DNA of 64,000 bases from Homarus americanus (GCF_018991925.1 NW_024720773.1:3527758-3591757), one strand, 5' to 3'. Shown: positions 1-11,112, counted from the stretch's first letter. Made by a program: numbers and translations. Notes: generated from the sequence alone by a model not told the origin.

Positions 1-1216
1 AACATCAGGACCTCCTTGGCGGTCCACCCCAACACTCAGGACCTTCCTATGGCTCCATCTACACCTAGACCTTCCTATGGTCCATCTATACCTAGACCTT
101 CCTATGGTCCACCAACATCAGGACCTTCCTATGGTCCACCAACATCAGGACCTTCCTATGGTCCACCAACATCAGGACCTTCCTATGGTCCACCAACATC
201 AGGACCTTCCTATGGTCCATCTACACCTAGACCTTCCTATGGCCCATCTACACCTAGACCTTCCTATGGTCCACCAACATCAGGACCTTCCTATGGTCCA
301 TCTACACCTAGACCTTCCTATGGTCCACCAACATCACGACCTTCCTATGGTCCACCAACATCAGGACCTTCCTATGGTCCACCAACATCACGACCTTCCT
401 ATGGTCCACCAACATCAGGACCTTCCTATGGTCCACCAACATCAGGACCTTCCTATGGTCCACCAACATCAGGACCTTCCTATGGTCCATCAACATCAGG
501 ACCTTCCTATGGTTCATCATCTACACCAGAGCCTTCCTATGTCCATTCACACCTAGACCTTCCTATGGTCCACCAACATCAGGACCTTCCTATGGCCCAT
601 CTACACCTAGACCTTCCTATGGTCCATCTACACCTAGACCTTCCTATGGCCCATCTACACCTAGACCTTCGTATGGTCCACCAACATCAGGACCTTCCTA
701 TGGTCCATCTACACCTACACCTTCCTATGGGCCATCTACACCTAGACCTTCCTATGGTCCATCTACACCTAGACCTTCCTATGGCCCATCTACACCTAGA
801 CCTTCCTATGGCCCATCTACACCTAGACCTTCGTATGGTCCACCAACATCAGGACCTTCCTATGGTCCATCTACACCTAGACCTTCCTATGGTCCATCTA
901 CACCTAGACCTTCCTATGGACCACCAACATCAGGACCTTCCTATGGTCCACCAACATCAGGACCTTCCTATGGTCCACCAACATCAGGACCATCCTATGC
1001 TCCACCAACATCAGGACCTTCCTATGGTCCATCTACACCTAGACCTTCCTATGGTCCATCTACACCTAGACCTTCCTATGGTCCATCTACACCTAGACCT
1101 TCCTATGGTCCATCTACACCTAGACCTTCCTATGGTCCACCAACATCAGGACCTTCCTATGGTCCATCTACACCTAGACCTTCCTATGGTCCACCAACAT
1201 CAGGACCTTCCTATGT
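1..1216 (+). repeat. 27-bp coding minisatellite, about 45 copies
   Basis: Tandem 27-bp units each contain CCTTCCTATGG. They fall into two main subtypes (CCACCAACATCAGGA and CCATCTACACCTAGA tails) that alternate irregularly. Unit length is a multiple of 3, so copy number changes keep frame. The array is the repeat domain of the cuticle gene. The opposite strand and the other forward frames are also open simply because the unit lacks stops there. Confidence 0.95.
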
Positions 1217-1907
1217 CTCCAAATCCTGAGCAAACCCACGGAGGCCGTCTTCTTATAGGCTTATAGGCAGTCTTCTTATAGCTTCCCTCCTACACAAAGC
1301 CACCGCATACCCCCTCCCCACTCTCTCCTCCTTCACAAACCACGGTACACTCCACCCCTCCTACTCTCCTCCACACAGAGATACGGTACATCTACCCCTC
1401 CTACTCTCCTCCTTCACAAAACTACGGTACACCTACCCCTCCTACTCTCCTCCTACACAGAGATACGGTACATCTACCCTCCTACTCTCCTCCTACACAA
1501 AGATACGGTGCTCCTACTCCCCCTACTCTCTTCCTAACCAGAGCTATGGAACATCCTCTGCCATTTCTGCATCCTTTGGTGTCACATCTCAGTCATCATC
1601 AGCATATCAGTCCTCGAATGAAATTGTAAATTCTGCTTTTGCGATCGGCAACCGGAGTCGTGTTTCGGGCCAATCTTACGCATCAGGGACCGACATTGTT
1701 GGGGGTCCTGGTGGTCAGCTAATATTTCAGCAGGAATCCTGATGTCTCCTTTGGGTCTCCTGGGTCTGGAGCCTCTTATGGAGAGTCCGGGTCTATTGGC
1801 GGAGCCACGTGTCCTTTGATGGACAAAATTCCTCCTGTCGCCAAGATGCATCACTGGAATCACGACAGCTTCCATCTGGTTATACTCCCAGGCCATCATA
1901 TAATGAG
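1..1907 (+). CDS. Pro-resilin-like cuticle protein, repeat-rich exon (5' truncated, frame-broken)
   Basis: This is the upstream exon of an extracellular structural protein of the exoskeleton. Residues follow a 9-aa repeat, PSYGPPTSG or PSYGPSTPR, as in elastomeric pro-resilin-type cuticle proteins. A second low-complexity part (about 1340-1560) carries YSPPTQRYGTST-type repeats, followed by a Ser/Gly-rich linker. The exon ends at GAG|GTAAGG (1907/1908), a good splice donor in phase 0. The next exon starts in phase 0 at 3272 and supplies the chitin-binding domain. Frame is broken several times. One G is missing from a TATGGTCC unit near 541. The frame used after that break meets a TGA at 1227. 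Several 1-nt slips lie in the 1340-1500 repeats, and another TGA is at 1740. No start codon or promoter is visible because the gene runs off the window. It could be a pseudogene, or a live gene with assembly indels. Family assignment rests on the downstream domain. Confidence 0.6.
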
Positions 1908-3271
1908 GTAAGGTTCTTAATATATTTTCTTACTTGTGGTGATATCAGACAAGTACGTAAATCTCAACTTTGTCACCGTTTCAGTACAATTAATCCATAT
2001 CTACAGTGAAGGTACAGTATACAAATGTTTCTCAAATTTGTGTTATATTATAACCTACTCAGCTGTTCTTTTAACAATATTTAATACTTTTTCTTATTAC
2101 ATAAATATATATTTTTAAATATTTATCTTCGGCATCACTAATTTAGTAATATGTACGACAGACAATATATTTTAATTGAATAGTTTTATCATTGACTTCT
2201 GACCTACGAATCAAAAGTTCATTGGTATTTATCATATTCTGTCGTATACCTGACTACTTTGAGTCATTTTTAATTTTCTTTTAGACTACATTAACACTAT
2301 TTTTCTATGTTCACTATGTTCTTTTAAGTCCATGGATGGGATTCTAAAGATTTTCGTTATAATTTATATCTTACTTATATCGATATATTTTTATCTTAAA
2401 TCTTTTTTTGAACGTTAGAAGACTCTTTAATGTGCTGAGGCCTTAGCAACTAGAAAACAACGTTGTACATACGTAGTACATCGATGGATTGTTGAAGACT
2501 TACCTTGATATGATCAGTAGGGTGGTGATGTTACTAGTTACTGGAAGAGTTTAGAGTTGTTGCCATTATTGGGCAGAAATATTCTTCTGTGCAAATAATT
2601 ATAAATGCTACATAAAGTGATGTTGTATGACAGCAAACATGAACAGTTAAAGAAGATAACATACCCAGGCTTGAGCAAATTAGAATGGGAATGGTGAGTG
2701 GTTGTGTAATGTGACATTGACCAATATAAAGTTTTCAGTGCTATGGAGGCGGCTGGGTATTGAGAGAATTGACGAGGTTTTGATTAAAGACAGAGTGAGA
2801 TTATTCGGGACGTGGAAAGAATGGATAAGACTAAATGAACCAAGAAATATATTATTTGAATGTGTCGGGGTCAGCGAAGAATGACATGGTTGTAAAGAAT
2901 GTCCTTTCAGCGTGGATATCTAACAATAGGTAACCCTGGCTACCCCAGGGAAGTGTGGATAACGGTCGTAAAACAATGATGATGATGATGATGATTTACC
3001 ATTTTATAATTATAGTCTTATTATGTATATCAATATTGTTAGCCCTTTTCCTTCTTATTCATGTCACCCAATAATAGTGCTCGAATAACTATTGTTTTTT
3101 AGTTGTAGTTTCATCTCTCGATTTCCGACTGATTTTCCTCAGTTTATGCATACTACATTTTTCGGTATTTACTACTTTCATGAAGTCTTTACTTTCACAA
3201 TATGACTGATTCTAATGTTCATTTTTCTTGTGCTATGAATGTTTCGGATCTAGTTCTTCCTCCGCCCACAG
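1908..3271 (+). other. Intron of the pro-resilin-like gene
   Basis: The intron starts GTAAGG at 1908 and ends CCCACAG at 3271, joining two phase-0 exons. It is AT-rich and has no long open frame of its own, except for a decayed LINE tail near 2700-2990. Boundaries are inferred from splice consensus and protein continuity, not from transcripts. Confidence 0.65.
2700..2996 (+). pseudogene. LINE reverse transcriptase C-terminal tail, with (GAT)n end
   Basis: The translation includes LGIERIDEVL, then RLFGTWKEWIRLNEPRN. This resembles the end of endonuclease-RT LINE proteins, where an LRRRLGI...LRWFGHVxRM pattern is usual. It stops at 2882-2884. About 90 bases later the sequence ends in a short (GAT)n tract (about 2975-2996), the kind of simple-repeat 3' terminus RTE- or CR1-type LINEs often have. 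It lies inside the cuticle gene intron in sense orientation. Too short to place in a family. Confidence 0.4.
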
Positions 3272-3508
3272 AAGGGAATGCCATTCAACTTCGCTTACGC
3301 TGTGAACGACGAGTACAGCGGAAACATCTACAGCCACAATGAGAACTCTGATGGTCTGGTGACGAACGGCCAGTACACAGTGTTGCTCCCTGACGGCCGC
3401 ACCCAGGTCGTCACCTTCACCGCCGACAATGACCTTGGCTATCTGGCCCAGGTCACTTACGAGGGCCAGGCCACCTACACCGCTCCACAACCTGTTACTT
3501 ATAATTAA
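3272..3508 (+). CDS. Pro-resilin-like cuticle protein, last exon with chitin-binding (Rebers-Riddiford) domain
   Basis: This exon encodes about 78 residues and ends at TAA (3506-3508). It begins after CCCACAG and continues in phase 0 from the repeat exon. The product reads MPFNFAYAVNDEYSGN at the start of the domain, then NGQYTVLLPDGRTQVVTF, TADNDLGYLAQ and VTYEGQATY. This is a Chitin_bind_4 domain of RR type (G-x-Y-x-V-x-LPDGR, then GY-x-A-x-V-x-YEG), which binds chitin in the procuticle. There is no C-terminal repeat tail beyond about 15 residues (APQPVTYN). The open frame is uninterrupted and GC-rich compared with the flanks, as expected for a conserved expressed exon. The repeat domain plus this domain gives the pro-resilin layout. 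The ATG at 3278 is internal and not the likely start. Confidence 0.85.
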   Translation, partial: KGMPFNFAYAVNDEYSGNIYSHNENSDGLVTNGQYTVLLPDGRTQVVTFTADNDLGYLAQVTYEGQATYTAPQPVTYN

Positions 3509-4898
3509 CAACCTGAATCTACCGCTTCCCATAAGTGTATATCTTTTCGCAACTTTTAAAAAGGCGTTAAGTGATGCTGTAAAAATTCCTTTCATGGAAA
3601 AGGCCAATTTTACTGTTTAGGCTTTGCTGGATACACTTAACTTTTTATCATGTTATGGGTATTCAGAATTTTTACGTAAAATATGAGTTTGATCATGAAT
3701 AAGATGTGTATTGCTTTTGAAGTGTACTGTGATCCAAAGCTGTTATTTTGTTTGCAGGCAACAGAATCTATGATTGTAATACACGCGTTATCTCCTGCAC
3801 CCACCCACTACCAATGTAAATGAAAATTGTGGAATACAGTACTACTTACAGAACTGGGTGAACATAGTATTATGATTCCTTCTAATTTCCCCTCCCACCT
3901 CATCATTGCTCTCTGCCTTACCACTCTTTCTTTATATTGTTGTTAATGTATAATTTGGTCCAATATTGTCGATTATATGATACTATAATATATTACAGTC
4001 ATTCACTGATGTACTAAGTATAATCACAATATTTGGAGGGAATAAATTGTTCATAGAACAATCAAGTTGTTTCTCCTCATTTTCAGAACCCCGAAAATTT
4101 GTAAACACAGACATCAGTAATTTCCCTGTGATCTCAGAATTTTGGTTTAGACCTTTCAAGACTAAAAATTCATTTATGAATTTTCAGGTCTGTTGGGAGG
4201 GAGAGGTCAACCGACTAATTTGGGGTTCAGGTAGGGGAGTCACCTCACCTCAGGCTATTACCTCGACCTCTAATACACTATAAGTGAAGACTGTAAAGCA
4301 GTTTTAACAGATGAACAAGGCCAAGTTTACATCACTGATCACTGATCAATCTAGCACTGGCTATTGTAACTCTTAGTGTTCCGGGGAGTGTGTACAGCTA
4401 TGGGGGTTAATAATGAGGCCTCAAAGATGTCAGAGTATAATAGATGCTTCTCATATTTGAAGTAAATATTAAGAAACAGTATCTGGATATAATAAACGAG
4501 CCTGATGTCAAAGAAAATTCCCCCTTCCCAAAAATAAATAAAAAAGCAAAGTGTGTGTGTATGTAATTAGTCACGGAAAAAATACAATTATAATAATTTG
4601 GCAGTTTGTATACGGGTACTACTTGGTAAATATGTCCATATTTTAAGGTAAGATTAACCCTTAATCACCTGTAGAATTCAACCCATTAAAAATGCTGTAC
4701 TTATACGAACAGAGACTAAAAAAAAATTCTAGAAGCTGAGCAAAAACTCATCTGGAAATTTACCCCCAGCTTAATCAATCTGAGGCTAACTAGGAAACTA
4801 ATCATTAGGTGACGGTGAAACTCGGTACTTTCTTGAAGATACGACACTCCAGAATAAAAGAATGAACAATAAAATTATTTATGTAGCATGTGTATTCA
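3509..4898 (+). other. 3' flank of the cuticle gene
   Basis: No further coding sequence is recognisable. An AATAAA hexamer at 4041-4046 is a possible polyadenylation signal, which would give a 3' UTR of about 550 nt. The rest is AT-rich intergenic sequence. Confidence 0.4.
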
Positions 4899-5198
4899 CT
4901 CATAGGAGCGATTTTGGTTTGTGCAGGACAATAAGACCCTTGTCATTGACGCTATGAGTATAATTCGGTCAAAACCTGTTGAATACAATTCACATATAAC
5001 AACTGCTGGTACATCAGGACACAGTTTGAATAATACCATCAATATACAGTACATAATTACACTTATTAAAGTTATTTAGAGTTCTCAGAGGATTCAACAG
5101 TTCACAATCACACTCACGTTTTGGGGTCTAGGGTTAGACCAACGAGAACAAATATAATGTCCTGCATAAATATATTGGCTGACGAGAATCAAGATGTT
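4899..5198 (-). repeat. LTR-like repeat, copy 1 (pairs with 54029-54328)
   Basis: These 300 bases are nearly identical, by eye, to 54029-54328, starting at CTCATAGGAGCG and ending at AAGATGTT. In both places minus-strand BEL/Pao pol fragments lie at higher coordinates, so the repeat is where a 3' LTR should be. A short hairpin around CGCTCCTATGAGCGA lies at one edge. No clean TG..CA ends or polypurine tract were found, so the LTR call is inference. Confidence 0.55.
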
Positions 5199-6452
5199 GC
5201 CCCCAGTCAATTATCGTTGCCTTCCCAGGCGAATCTACTGAGCGAAGCAGAAGGTCAACGTAGAAGTTACGATTCGCTTTCTTGATGTCGTCATGGAGAC
5301 TTTCCCTGTAATCTTGGAATGTTCGTTGTAACGCATACCCGGCGCATGAAGGGCTACACATACCTCCAAAGAGATGTACTGTCATTCGGTAAGTGGTGGG
5401 GCCCCTCGCAGCTGGTCGTCCGTTCACCATAAGAATCGTAAGGCGTCTCGATGTTCGGGTACTACTCACACTTCGTGGAACATTGCCTGGATATCAGCCA
5501 TGAGTGCCACCTTTCCTTGTCTGAATCTGATGAGGACTCCCATCAAATTGTCGTTAAGGTCTGGCCCTTGCATCACCAGGCTGTTCAATGACATCGACTG
5601 ATATTCGGCTGCACAAGCAAAAACCTATTCTCACCTTTTCTGGCTTGTTGAGATTCAACACAGGGTGGTGTGGGAGATACCAGGTCTTCCCGGGGGTAAC
5701 AGTGAGTTCTTGACTTGGGACTCGCTCAGCATGTCCCTCGTCGACTAGACGTCTCATCTCTTCTTGATACCTCTGAGAGAGCCTTGGGTTCTTTAGGAGG
5801 CATTTTCTCAGTCCCGCCAAACGCTGTTCGGCCAGCTTCTTATTGTCCGAGTGTTCCTTTTCTTCCTGGTGAAACGGGATGGGAAGCGTGTAGTGTCCGT
5901 CCACTTCAGTAATTGACCTTGACCACTGCATGAGGACTCTCTTGTCTTCGACAGGATCATCCTTACTGTTGGCGGAGTCGCATTCCCAGAAGTTCCTGAC
6001 TTGCTTTTCCAGAATTGTCTCCGAATTTAATGTTGCCATTCTGACAAAGTAGTTGATCACGGCTCACCACTCCAAGCGGTCCATTTATAGTCCAGCCCAG
6101 AATGGTGCGTGTTGCAAACGGCTCTCCGTCCTTCCCGGTCCTTACTTCTAACGGCACTAATACTTGTGTTACATCCAGACCTATCAGGAGATCCACTGTT
6201 TTCGGTGCTTGGCGTAGTACCTCGGAGGTGTTCCCACATGGTGACGTCTTGGGTGTCTTCGACCGAAAACTCTCAGAAGACTGTAGATTCTCAACAACAA
6301 TGATCTTGGGGATAGTGATGGATCGGCTCTTTCTTTCTCCTACGCTAACCACCTTTACACTGTTCTCTTCGGTGTTTACATTACTTCTTTCTTTCATGAT
6401 CGTGCCAATGGAGAGGGAAAAACTGGCCTCCCCTCTGCCTGCAGCCGGTTAG
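5134..6452 (-). pseudogene. BEL/Pao retrotransposon pol remnant (protease end, RT)
   Basis: Read on the minus strand from 6452 down, the first part carries LLIGLDVTQVLVPLEVR and RTILGWTINGPLG. This is the end of the Pao-type peptidase region (DUF1758) leading into pol. Next come the RT N-terminal segments, including QRLAGLRKCLLKNPRL, QRYQEEMRRLVDEGHAE and WYLPHHPVLN. The last part (5469-5134) has YALQRTFQDY and NFYVDLLLRS, the RT catalytic region with YVDL where Y-V-D-D is expected, so one catalytic Asp is lost. Gag, RNase H and integrase are missing. The pieces sit in different frames. Downstream it runs directly into the LTR-like repeat. Clearly inactive. Confidence 0.8.
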
Positions 6453-6604
6453 CTAGACTAACCTAACCAAGAGAGCTCCGGTGACCACTGCTCCTTCGCC
6501 TCTTGGTTCTTCTCCTCCTTCCTGACTTTCACTATTGGAAGTGCGACTCTGCTGGACTCTTGTAATCACAACTTGTAATCATTGGGTTCTTCACGCCTAT
6601 CATC

Positions 6605-7130
6605 AATTCCGTTGTTCTCTGCAATTTTCCTGTATCTGGCGGGCAGCAAAGATCATGTCAGTGGTGCCATGTTATGGTCTAAAACCACATTGAGATTCTG
6701 GGAGGAAGTCTTCCGCCTCAGGAAGAAGTTCGTTAAAGAGGACTCGGGCGATAATCTTGCCAGCTACGGAGAGCAGCGAGATCCCACGGTAGTTGCCACA
6801 GTCTGACCGGTCTCCCTTGTTCTTATAAATATTGACAATGGAAGCGTCTTTAAGAGCTTGGGGGATTTCTTCCTTTTCCCATATATTCTCCAGGAGAGAG
6901 TGGAGACGGCTGGTAAGCAGAGGTCCTCCTGCTTGATACACCTCGGCTGGGATTCCATCAGGCCCTGAGGCTTTGTTATTTTTCATCTGTTTGATGGCAG
7001 TAACTACCTCATCCAGGGATGGATGCCGAGAGACCTGCTGGGTAGTCAGGACATCCACATCGATGTTTCCGTTGAACTATGGATGGTACTGCTCTTTCCA
7101 GAGCTGAAGGAGGCTCTTCATCGTCTATAA
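6605..7130 (-). pseudogene. LINE reverse transcriptase fragment
   Basis: The minus-strand translation contains KQMKNNKASGPDGIPAEV, NYRGISLLSVAGKI and ESQCGFRP, the fingers/palm start of a non-LTR reverse transcriptase. After a stop it continues as GTTDMIFAARQIQE, the segment expected next. The endonuclease, catalytic YADD and C-terminus are absent. The same protein type appears at 57.5-59.2 kb on the same strand, and the two may be one family (inference). Confidence 0.8.
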
Positions 7131-7739
7131 TTATGAAGTTGAATTGAATTGAATTGATTTGAAAAAGTTTACTTAGCCAGAAAACACAGATACAGGGTGG
7201 ATAATAATGAAATTTTTTTACATGGTTGAGCCAGTTGAGAACCTGAGCTCTCTTTTAGGCACCTGATATATACTATACATTTATCTCAAGGAAGTATTAT
7301 GCAACATTTAGTATCATCTGGAATAGTACAATAGCATGGTGGTCATAAGAACATATCATAATGTTACCACGGTTGTCACTTCAATATTTATGTATTTTAT
7401 TTATTTAATATTATATATATATTCTTTTTAGTTTATTTATTTTTTTATTTATATTATAAGTATATACATAAATTACAGTGGAATTGAAAAACATAAGTAT
7501 AATGGGGGAGCAGTACAACATGGGTTGTACAGTATTAAGGTTGAACAAGAGGACAGAGCTGTCAGGATTATGTCTAGTTGGCAATTATGTTTATTACAAT
7601 GGTAATTTCTTATCTATTTACATGATAATTTCAGATAAAACGGTTTTGATGGTACAATAAAAGCAGGTACTGCAAATAAAGTAGGTATTACAAGAAATAT
7701 TTATACTTAGACAATAGATATTTTTTAAGAGATGATTTA
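7131..7739. other. AT-rich spacer
   Basis: Low-GC sequence with short A/T runs. No gene, repeat array or element end was recognised. Confidence 0.5.
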
Positions 7740-8435
7740 AAGGAAGGGAGAGTAGTCTTTGCTGGGATGGGTGGGGGTAAGTTGTTCCACACCTTCACAC
7801 CATGATATTTTATGGAGGTCTGGGACCGAGAGGAGCGCATGGGGGGGTGGTCTTAGTAGCTCTGGGTGCTTTAAGTTGTATCTCTGATAATTCCGGAACT
7901 GGAAATAATTATTGTCAAACACGTGATTGATAGATTTGTTTTATTATATTCGAGTTTTAACATTTTCAATTTAGCAAATTTTTCGTTTATGTGATCCGTT
8001 TTTTTTCAAGTAGGTCATTGTCCGTACAACTCTCTTTTGTGCAGTAACCAGAGATTGTGTTTTTGAAGAGCCAGTGACAGTGTATCAGGTGTTGGTAAAC
8101 AAGATCATGATAGATTCCTTTAATTGCTGAGAGAGTGAGTGACTGTTGAGTGTGATACATGATTCCGCACTGTTTATTGACTTTACTGTGAATGGCTTGT
8201 ATGTGGTTTCTCCAGTTAAGTTTCTCATCAAAACTAACTCTGAGGAATTTAGTATTTTGTTGGCGTTTGAGGACTGTATTACAGGGGTTCCAATTACAGA
8301 GCTTTCGTGGTGGTGTGACGGGTGTGTGGGAGCTCCGTGTTTTTTGTCGAAAAACAGGGGCTTTCCAGGAGTACGCAGTCTGATTTCTAGGAAATCTGAT
8401 TCGTGAGTGACTAGTGAGTGTCGTGACTGGTACAA
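7740..8435 (-). pseudogene. LINE RT thumb and C-terminal fragment
   Basis: The minus strand, read across several frames, gives TKFLRVSFDEKLNWRNHIQ followed by NKQCGIMYHT. This is the FLGVxxDEKLxWxxHI segment just after the RT palm in CR1/L2-type LINEs. It then gives AQKRVVRTMTYL and the weak tail HALLSVPDLHKISW. Upstream, PLFFDKKHG matches the spacer before this segment. Frame changes and stops show decay. RT catalytic motifs are not present. Confidence 0.65.
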
Positions 8436-8670
8436 TATCTATCTGTGATCCCCCTAAGTAGATACTGTATATTTGTCAATTTACTGGTGAATCTGTGTCT
8501 ACGAAGTGAGGTGTAGGCCCACGAAGCTCCCCTCAGTGCCACGGCTTGTAATCTGAGCACTGTCCACCCCCACCGTCCACACTCCCCCACTGTCCCACTA
8601 GGCCACCCAGCTGACCACACAACTAGACCGTCTCCATACTGCCAGCTACTCAGCCCTCACTAGCTCCAAT

Positions 8671-9340
8671 ATGTCTAATTTGGCTGCTAGTATCAAAAAT
8701 TCAAATTTCACGAAACAACAGCTGACTGATGTGATAATGGAAGTCCAACGGACTCTTATACAGGACATCATACAACAAATGAATAAGGAGACAACCAGGA
8801 AGCTAGAAGAAGCTGACCGGCGTCTCACTGACCAGCTAAGTGAGATTAAAAGAAGCTTGGAATTCTCGCAAGGGGAAATAAGTGACTTACAAGCAATGTT
8901 GAACGTTGAAGCTAAAGAGAACCGAACACTTAAGGCCCAAGTTCAACAGCTGAGTGAGCAGAATTCCAAGCTCAAAACGGAACTAAGGACAACAGCAGAC
9001 CGGGTGGATTATGTGGATGACAGAGGGCGGCGACACAACCTCAGGATTGCCGGAGTCCCTGAAGACATCCACGAGAACTGGAAGTCATCCCACCGCAAAA
9101 TTTCACGCCTGCTGAATGAACATTTTAAACTTTCTGAAGAAAAGTTTGATAGTGTTCAACGGGTCGGGAAACACAACTCCTCCCGCCCCCGCGACATCAT
9201 AACAAAATTCTCATCCTCCTCTGACCGTGATAAAGTGTTTTATCACCACAGTTAACTGAAAGGCACCACTATCTTCGTCAACGAAGATCTCTGCCCAGGT
9301 ACGACTAAAGCCAGGAAACAAGGGAAACACATTACAGGAT
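8671..9340 (+). pseudogene. LINE ORF1 protein (coiled coil plus RNA-binding fold)
   Basis: An open frame of 194 residues starts MSNLAASIKNSNFTKQ. Residues about 30-115 form a charged coiled coil (TRKLEEADRRLTDQLSEI, QVQQLSEQNSKLK). From about residue 110, VDYVDDRGRRHNLRIAGVPE is the entry to an L1-type ORF1/Transposase_22-like RNA-binding domain, with FDSVQRVGK and RPRDIITKFSS further on. A TAA at 9253 interrupts the frame, and the same frame continues with LKGTTIFVNEDL and KARKQGK, which belong to the same domain. So this is a nonsense-broken ORF1. No matching ORF2 follows. The adjacent LINE pieces are on the other strand. Confidence 0.75.
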
Positions 9341-9625
9341 GAAAAAATAAAGTAGGAAAGTTGCAATTCTATCATTTGTTATATATAAGAGAGATAAGAA
9401 ACATTTTTTAAGTATAATATATTCCTAAAGTGATTCCTTCTGACAGTCTACGACACAGCAGGTAATATTATCGATAGTTGAGGTACAGTACAGGGAGACC
9501 ACGTCTGTTAAAGCAGCAAGGGGCGACCTAACTGAGATGTATAAGCAGGGTGCAGAACTGAGGAACTCACCGGGACCTCTGTTTTGATCAATCAATTAAT
9601 CAATCAATCAATATCGCCGACGCCT
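9341..9625. other. Spacer with short (AATC)n tract
   Basis: No gene seen. A short imperfect AATC tetranucleotide tract lies around 9588-9612. Confidence 0.5.
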
Positions 9626-9629
9626 TGTT

Positions 9630-9920
9630 CCTTCCCGGGAACTCCCCAACAGAGGGTGGCCATGGCAGAAGTGTCTCTAGGCCATTTTATCCTTGTACAC
9701 TTCACTTGCTCTCTCAAACACTATGCCACCCCTTCCCGCTCTCTCTTCAACAAACTCTCTAACTCTTTTCACCCAGGTGGCAATTGGTCTACCTCCCCCC
9801 TCCCAACATTCCCCTCTCTCTTGCCATCATAAACTTTTTTGTAAGCCTGTCTTCATGCATCCTCTGCACATGTCCATACCACCTTAGTGTATTCCTCTTC
9901 ATCCACTCCACACTTCACAC
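9630..9920 (-). pseudogene. LINE C-terminal tail
   Basis: Minus-strand frames give a WYGHVQRM-like segment, GGGRP, RVREFVEERAG, SEVYKDKMA and CHGHPLLGSSREGT. The last elements match the end of many arthropod endonuclease-RT LINE proteins (RGHPLxGSSRE...). At least two frame changes are needed. Identification rests on short motifs only. Confidence 0.45.
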
Positions 9921-10122
9921 CTGAAGTTATAGTAAGCTCTATATGTTACTATAAATCTATATCAATCAAGCAATCAACTTTATTTTACATTAATAATACA
10001 AAACCAAATATATCCTCATGTAATTAATCTCTTCTTCAGATCAGCTTACATTTTATGACTTATTAATATTGTAGAAAGACTAGACTTTGATAACAGGTGC
10101 ACTTAAAAACAGTACTTCATCG

Positions 10123-10124
<2 letters not shown>

Positions 10125-10203
<79 letters not shown>
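10125..10203. repeat. (AT)n microsatellite
   Basis: About 39 AT units. It is immediately followed by a minus-strand B-type hammerhead-like motif. Confidence 0.98.
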
Positions 10204-10205
<2 letters not shown>

Positions 10206-10206
<1 letters not shown>

Positions 10207-10275
10207 GCTGATAACCACAAGGAAAAGAAAAACACAAGTTTATTGCTTTCGTGTAATTCACATCTTCAGGGGTGA
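10206..10275 (-). ncRNA. Hammerhead-like motif, type B (Penelope-associated), minus strand
   Basis: The minus strand reads CTGAAGA (10269 to 10263), then T, stem GTG, loop AATTA, stem CAC, then GAAAGC. This is the order of conserved hammerhead boxes: CUGANGA, stem II, GAAA. Upstream CACCC could form a short stem I. Downstream, the palindromic AGCGCT seen in the 62.2-kb copy has become AGCAATAA here, so this copy looks degenerate. The rest of the unit runs through TTCCTTGTGGTTATCAGCA into the AT array. Hammerhead ribozymes are known in Penelope-like elements. Activity here is not shown. Confidence 0.5.
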
Positions 10276-10288
10276 GTACAGACTACAC

Positions 10289-10326
10289 AGCGCTTGAAAC
10301 ACCAAGTTTCCTTGTGGTTATCAACT
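10289..10326 (+). repeat. Partial B-type unit, plus strand
   Basis: GCGCTTGAAACACCAAGTTT and then CCTTGTGGTTATCA match the part of the B unit downstream of GAAA (compare 62260-62305). It faces away from the minus-strand B unit next to it, so the two form an inverted pair centred near 10280. The hammerhead core itself is missing. Confidence 0.6.
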
Positions 10327-10347
10327 ATCACCTACTGCGTTTGCTAA

Positions 10348-10367
10348 CATATATATATATATACTTA

Positions 10368-10399
<32 letters not shown>
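10348..10399. repeat. Interrupted (AT)n microsatellite
   Basis: Two AT runs separated by CTTACCT. The array lies between a plus-strand B unit and a minus-strand A unit, the same arrangement as at 62.2-62.5 kb. Confidence 0.95.
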
Positions 10400-10401
<2 letters not shown>

Positions 10402-10429
10402 GTATACATGTATATCTCTATAAACTTAC

Positions 10430-10505
10430 CCGGAAAAGAAACAACGGAGCACCTTAGCTTTCGTCTTTATTAGGAACATCTTCAGAAGCAACTGAATTAC
10501 CGACA
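10430..10505 (-). ncRNA. Hammerhead-like motif, type A, minus strand
   Basis: The minus strand reads CTGAAGATG, then a region matching the A-type stem II with substitutions (GTTCC facing AAGAC), then GAAAGCTAAGG and GCTCCGTTGTTTC. Stem II is weaker than in the 38-kb and 62.5-kb copies, so this copy is probably decayed. It lies between two AT arrays. Confidence 0.45.
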
Positions 10506-10543
10506 GAAGCAATATAAGTGACTATCTATCACGTTTTCATTGT

Positions 10544-10682
<139 letters not shown>

Positions 10683-10744
10683 TTGCATCAATAGATACGG
10701 TTTAGGAAACGGAAATTATTTTGACAGCTCCGGTACCTTAAAAA

Positions 10745-11112
10745 TTGGCACCGCAACGTTTGTCTAAGTATCTCAAGGGGCACTACTCAGTCGAGTGTCC
10801 TTACTTGGAGCTGGCGGACGCTCGCCCCACAAGGGGTTACAGCTCAAAATTGAAGAAGTCGCAGGTCCAGATAACTTTGAGGGGAAACTTTTTTGGATTG
10901 AGAGTTGTGAACTCTTGGAACAATCTGCCAGAAAGTGTAGTGGACCGCACCGAGTGTAAGCTCTTTCAAGACCAGACTTGACCAACACTGGAGCAGTTTC
11001 AGGTACATTCAGGAGCCGGTGCATGCCCAGTACTTGCCAACAGTGTGTAAAAGGAGACGTGACCGATCGCTCAAGCGGCTAACGAGCCGATCAGTGGTGA
11101 AGAGGATGTAAA
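10745..11112 (+). pseudogene. LINE RT C-terminal tail
   Basis: The frame from 10745 contains TRGYSSKLKKSQVQITLRGN, then FFGLRVVNSWNNLPESVV. This is the conserved C-terminal RVVNxWNxLPExVV block of CR1-type LINE proteins. A frame change near 10975 continues with LDQHWSSFRYIQEP and RRRDRSLKRL. All RT motifs upstream are missing, which is typical of 5' truncation. Confidence 0.7.

Noticed and set aside
77..556. HQHQDLPMV-type frame overlapping the cuticle gene
   Set aside because: It is an alternative frame of the 27-bp repeat; the PSYG frame fits the gene that carries the chitin-binding exon.
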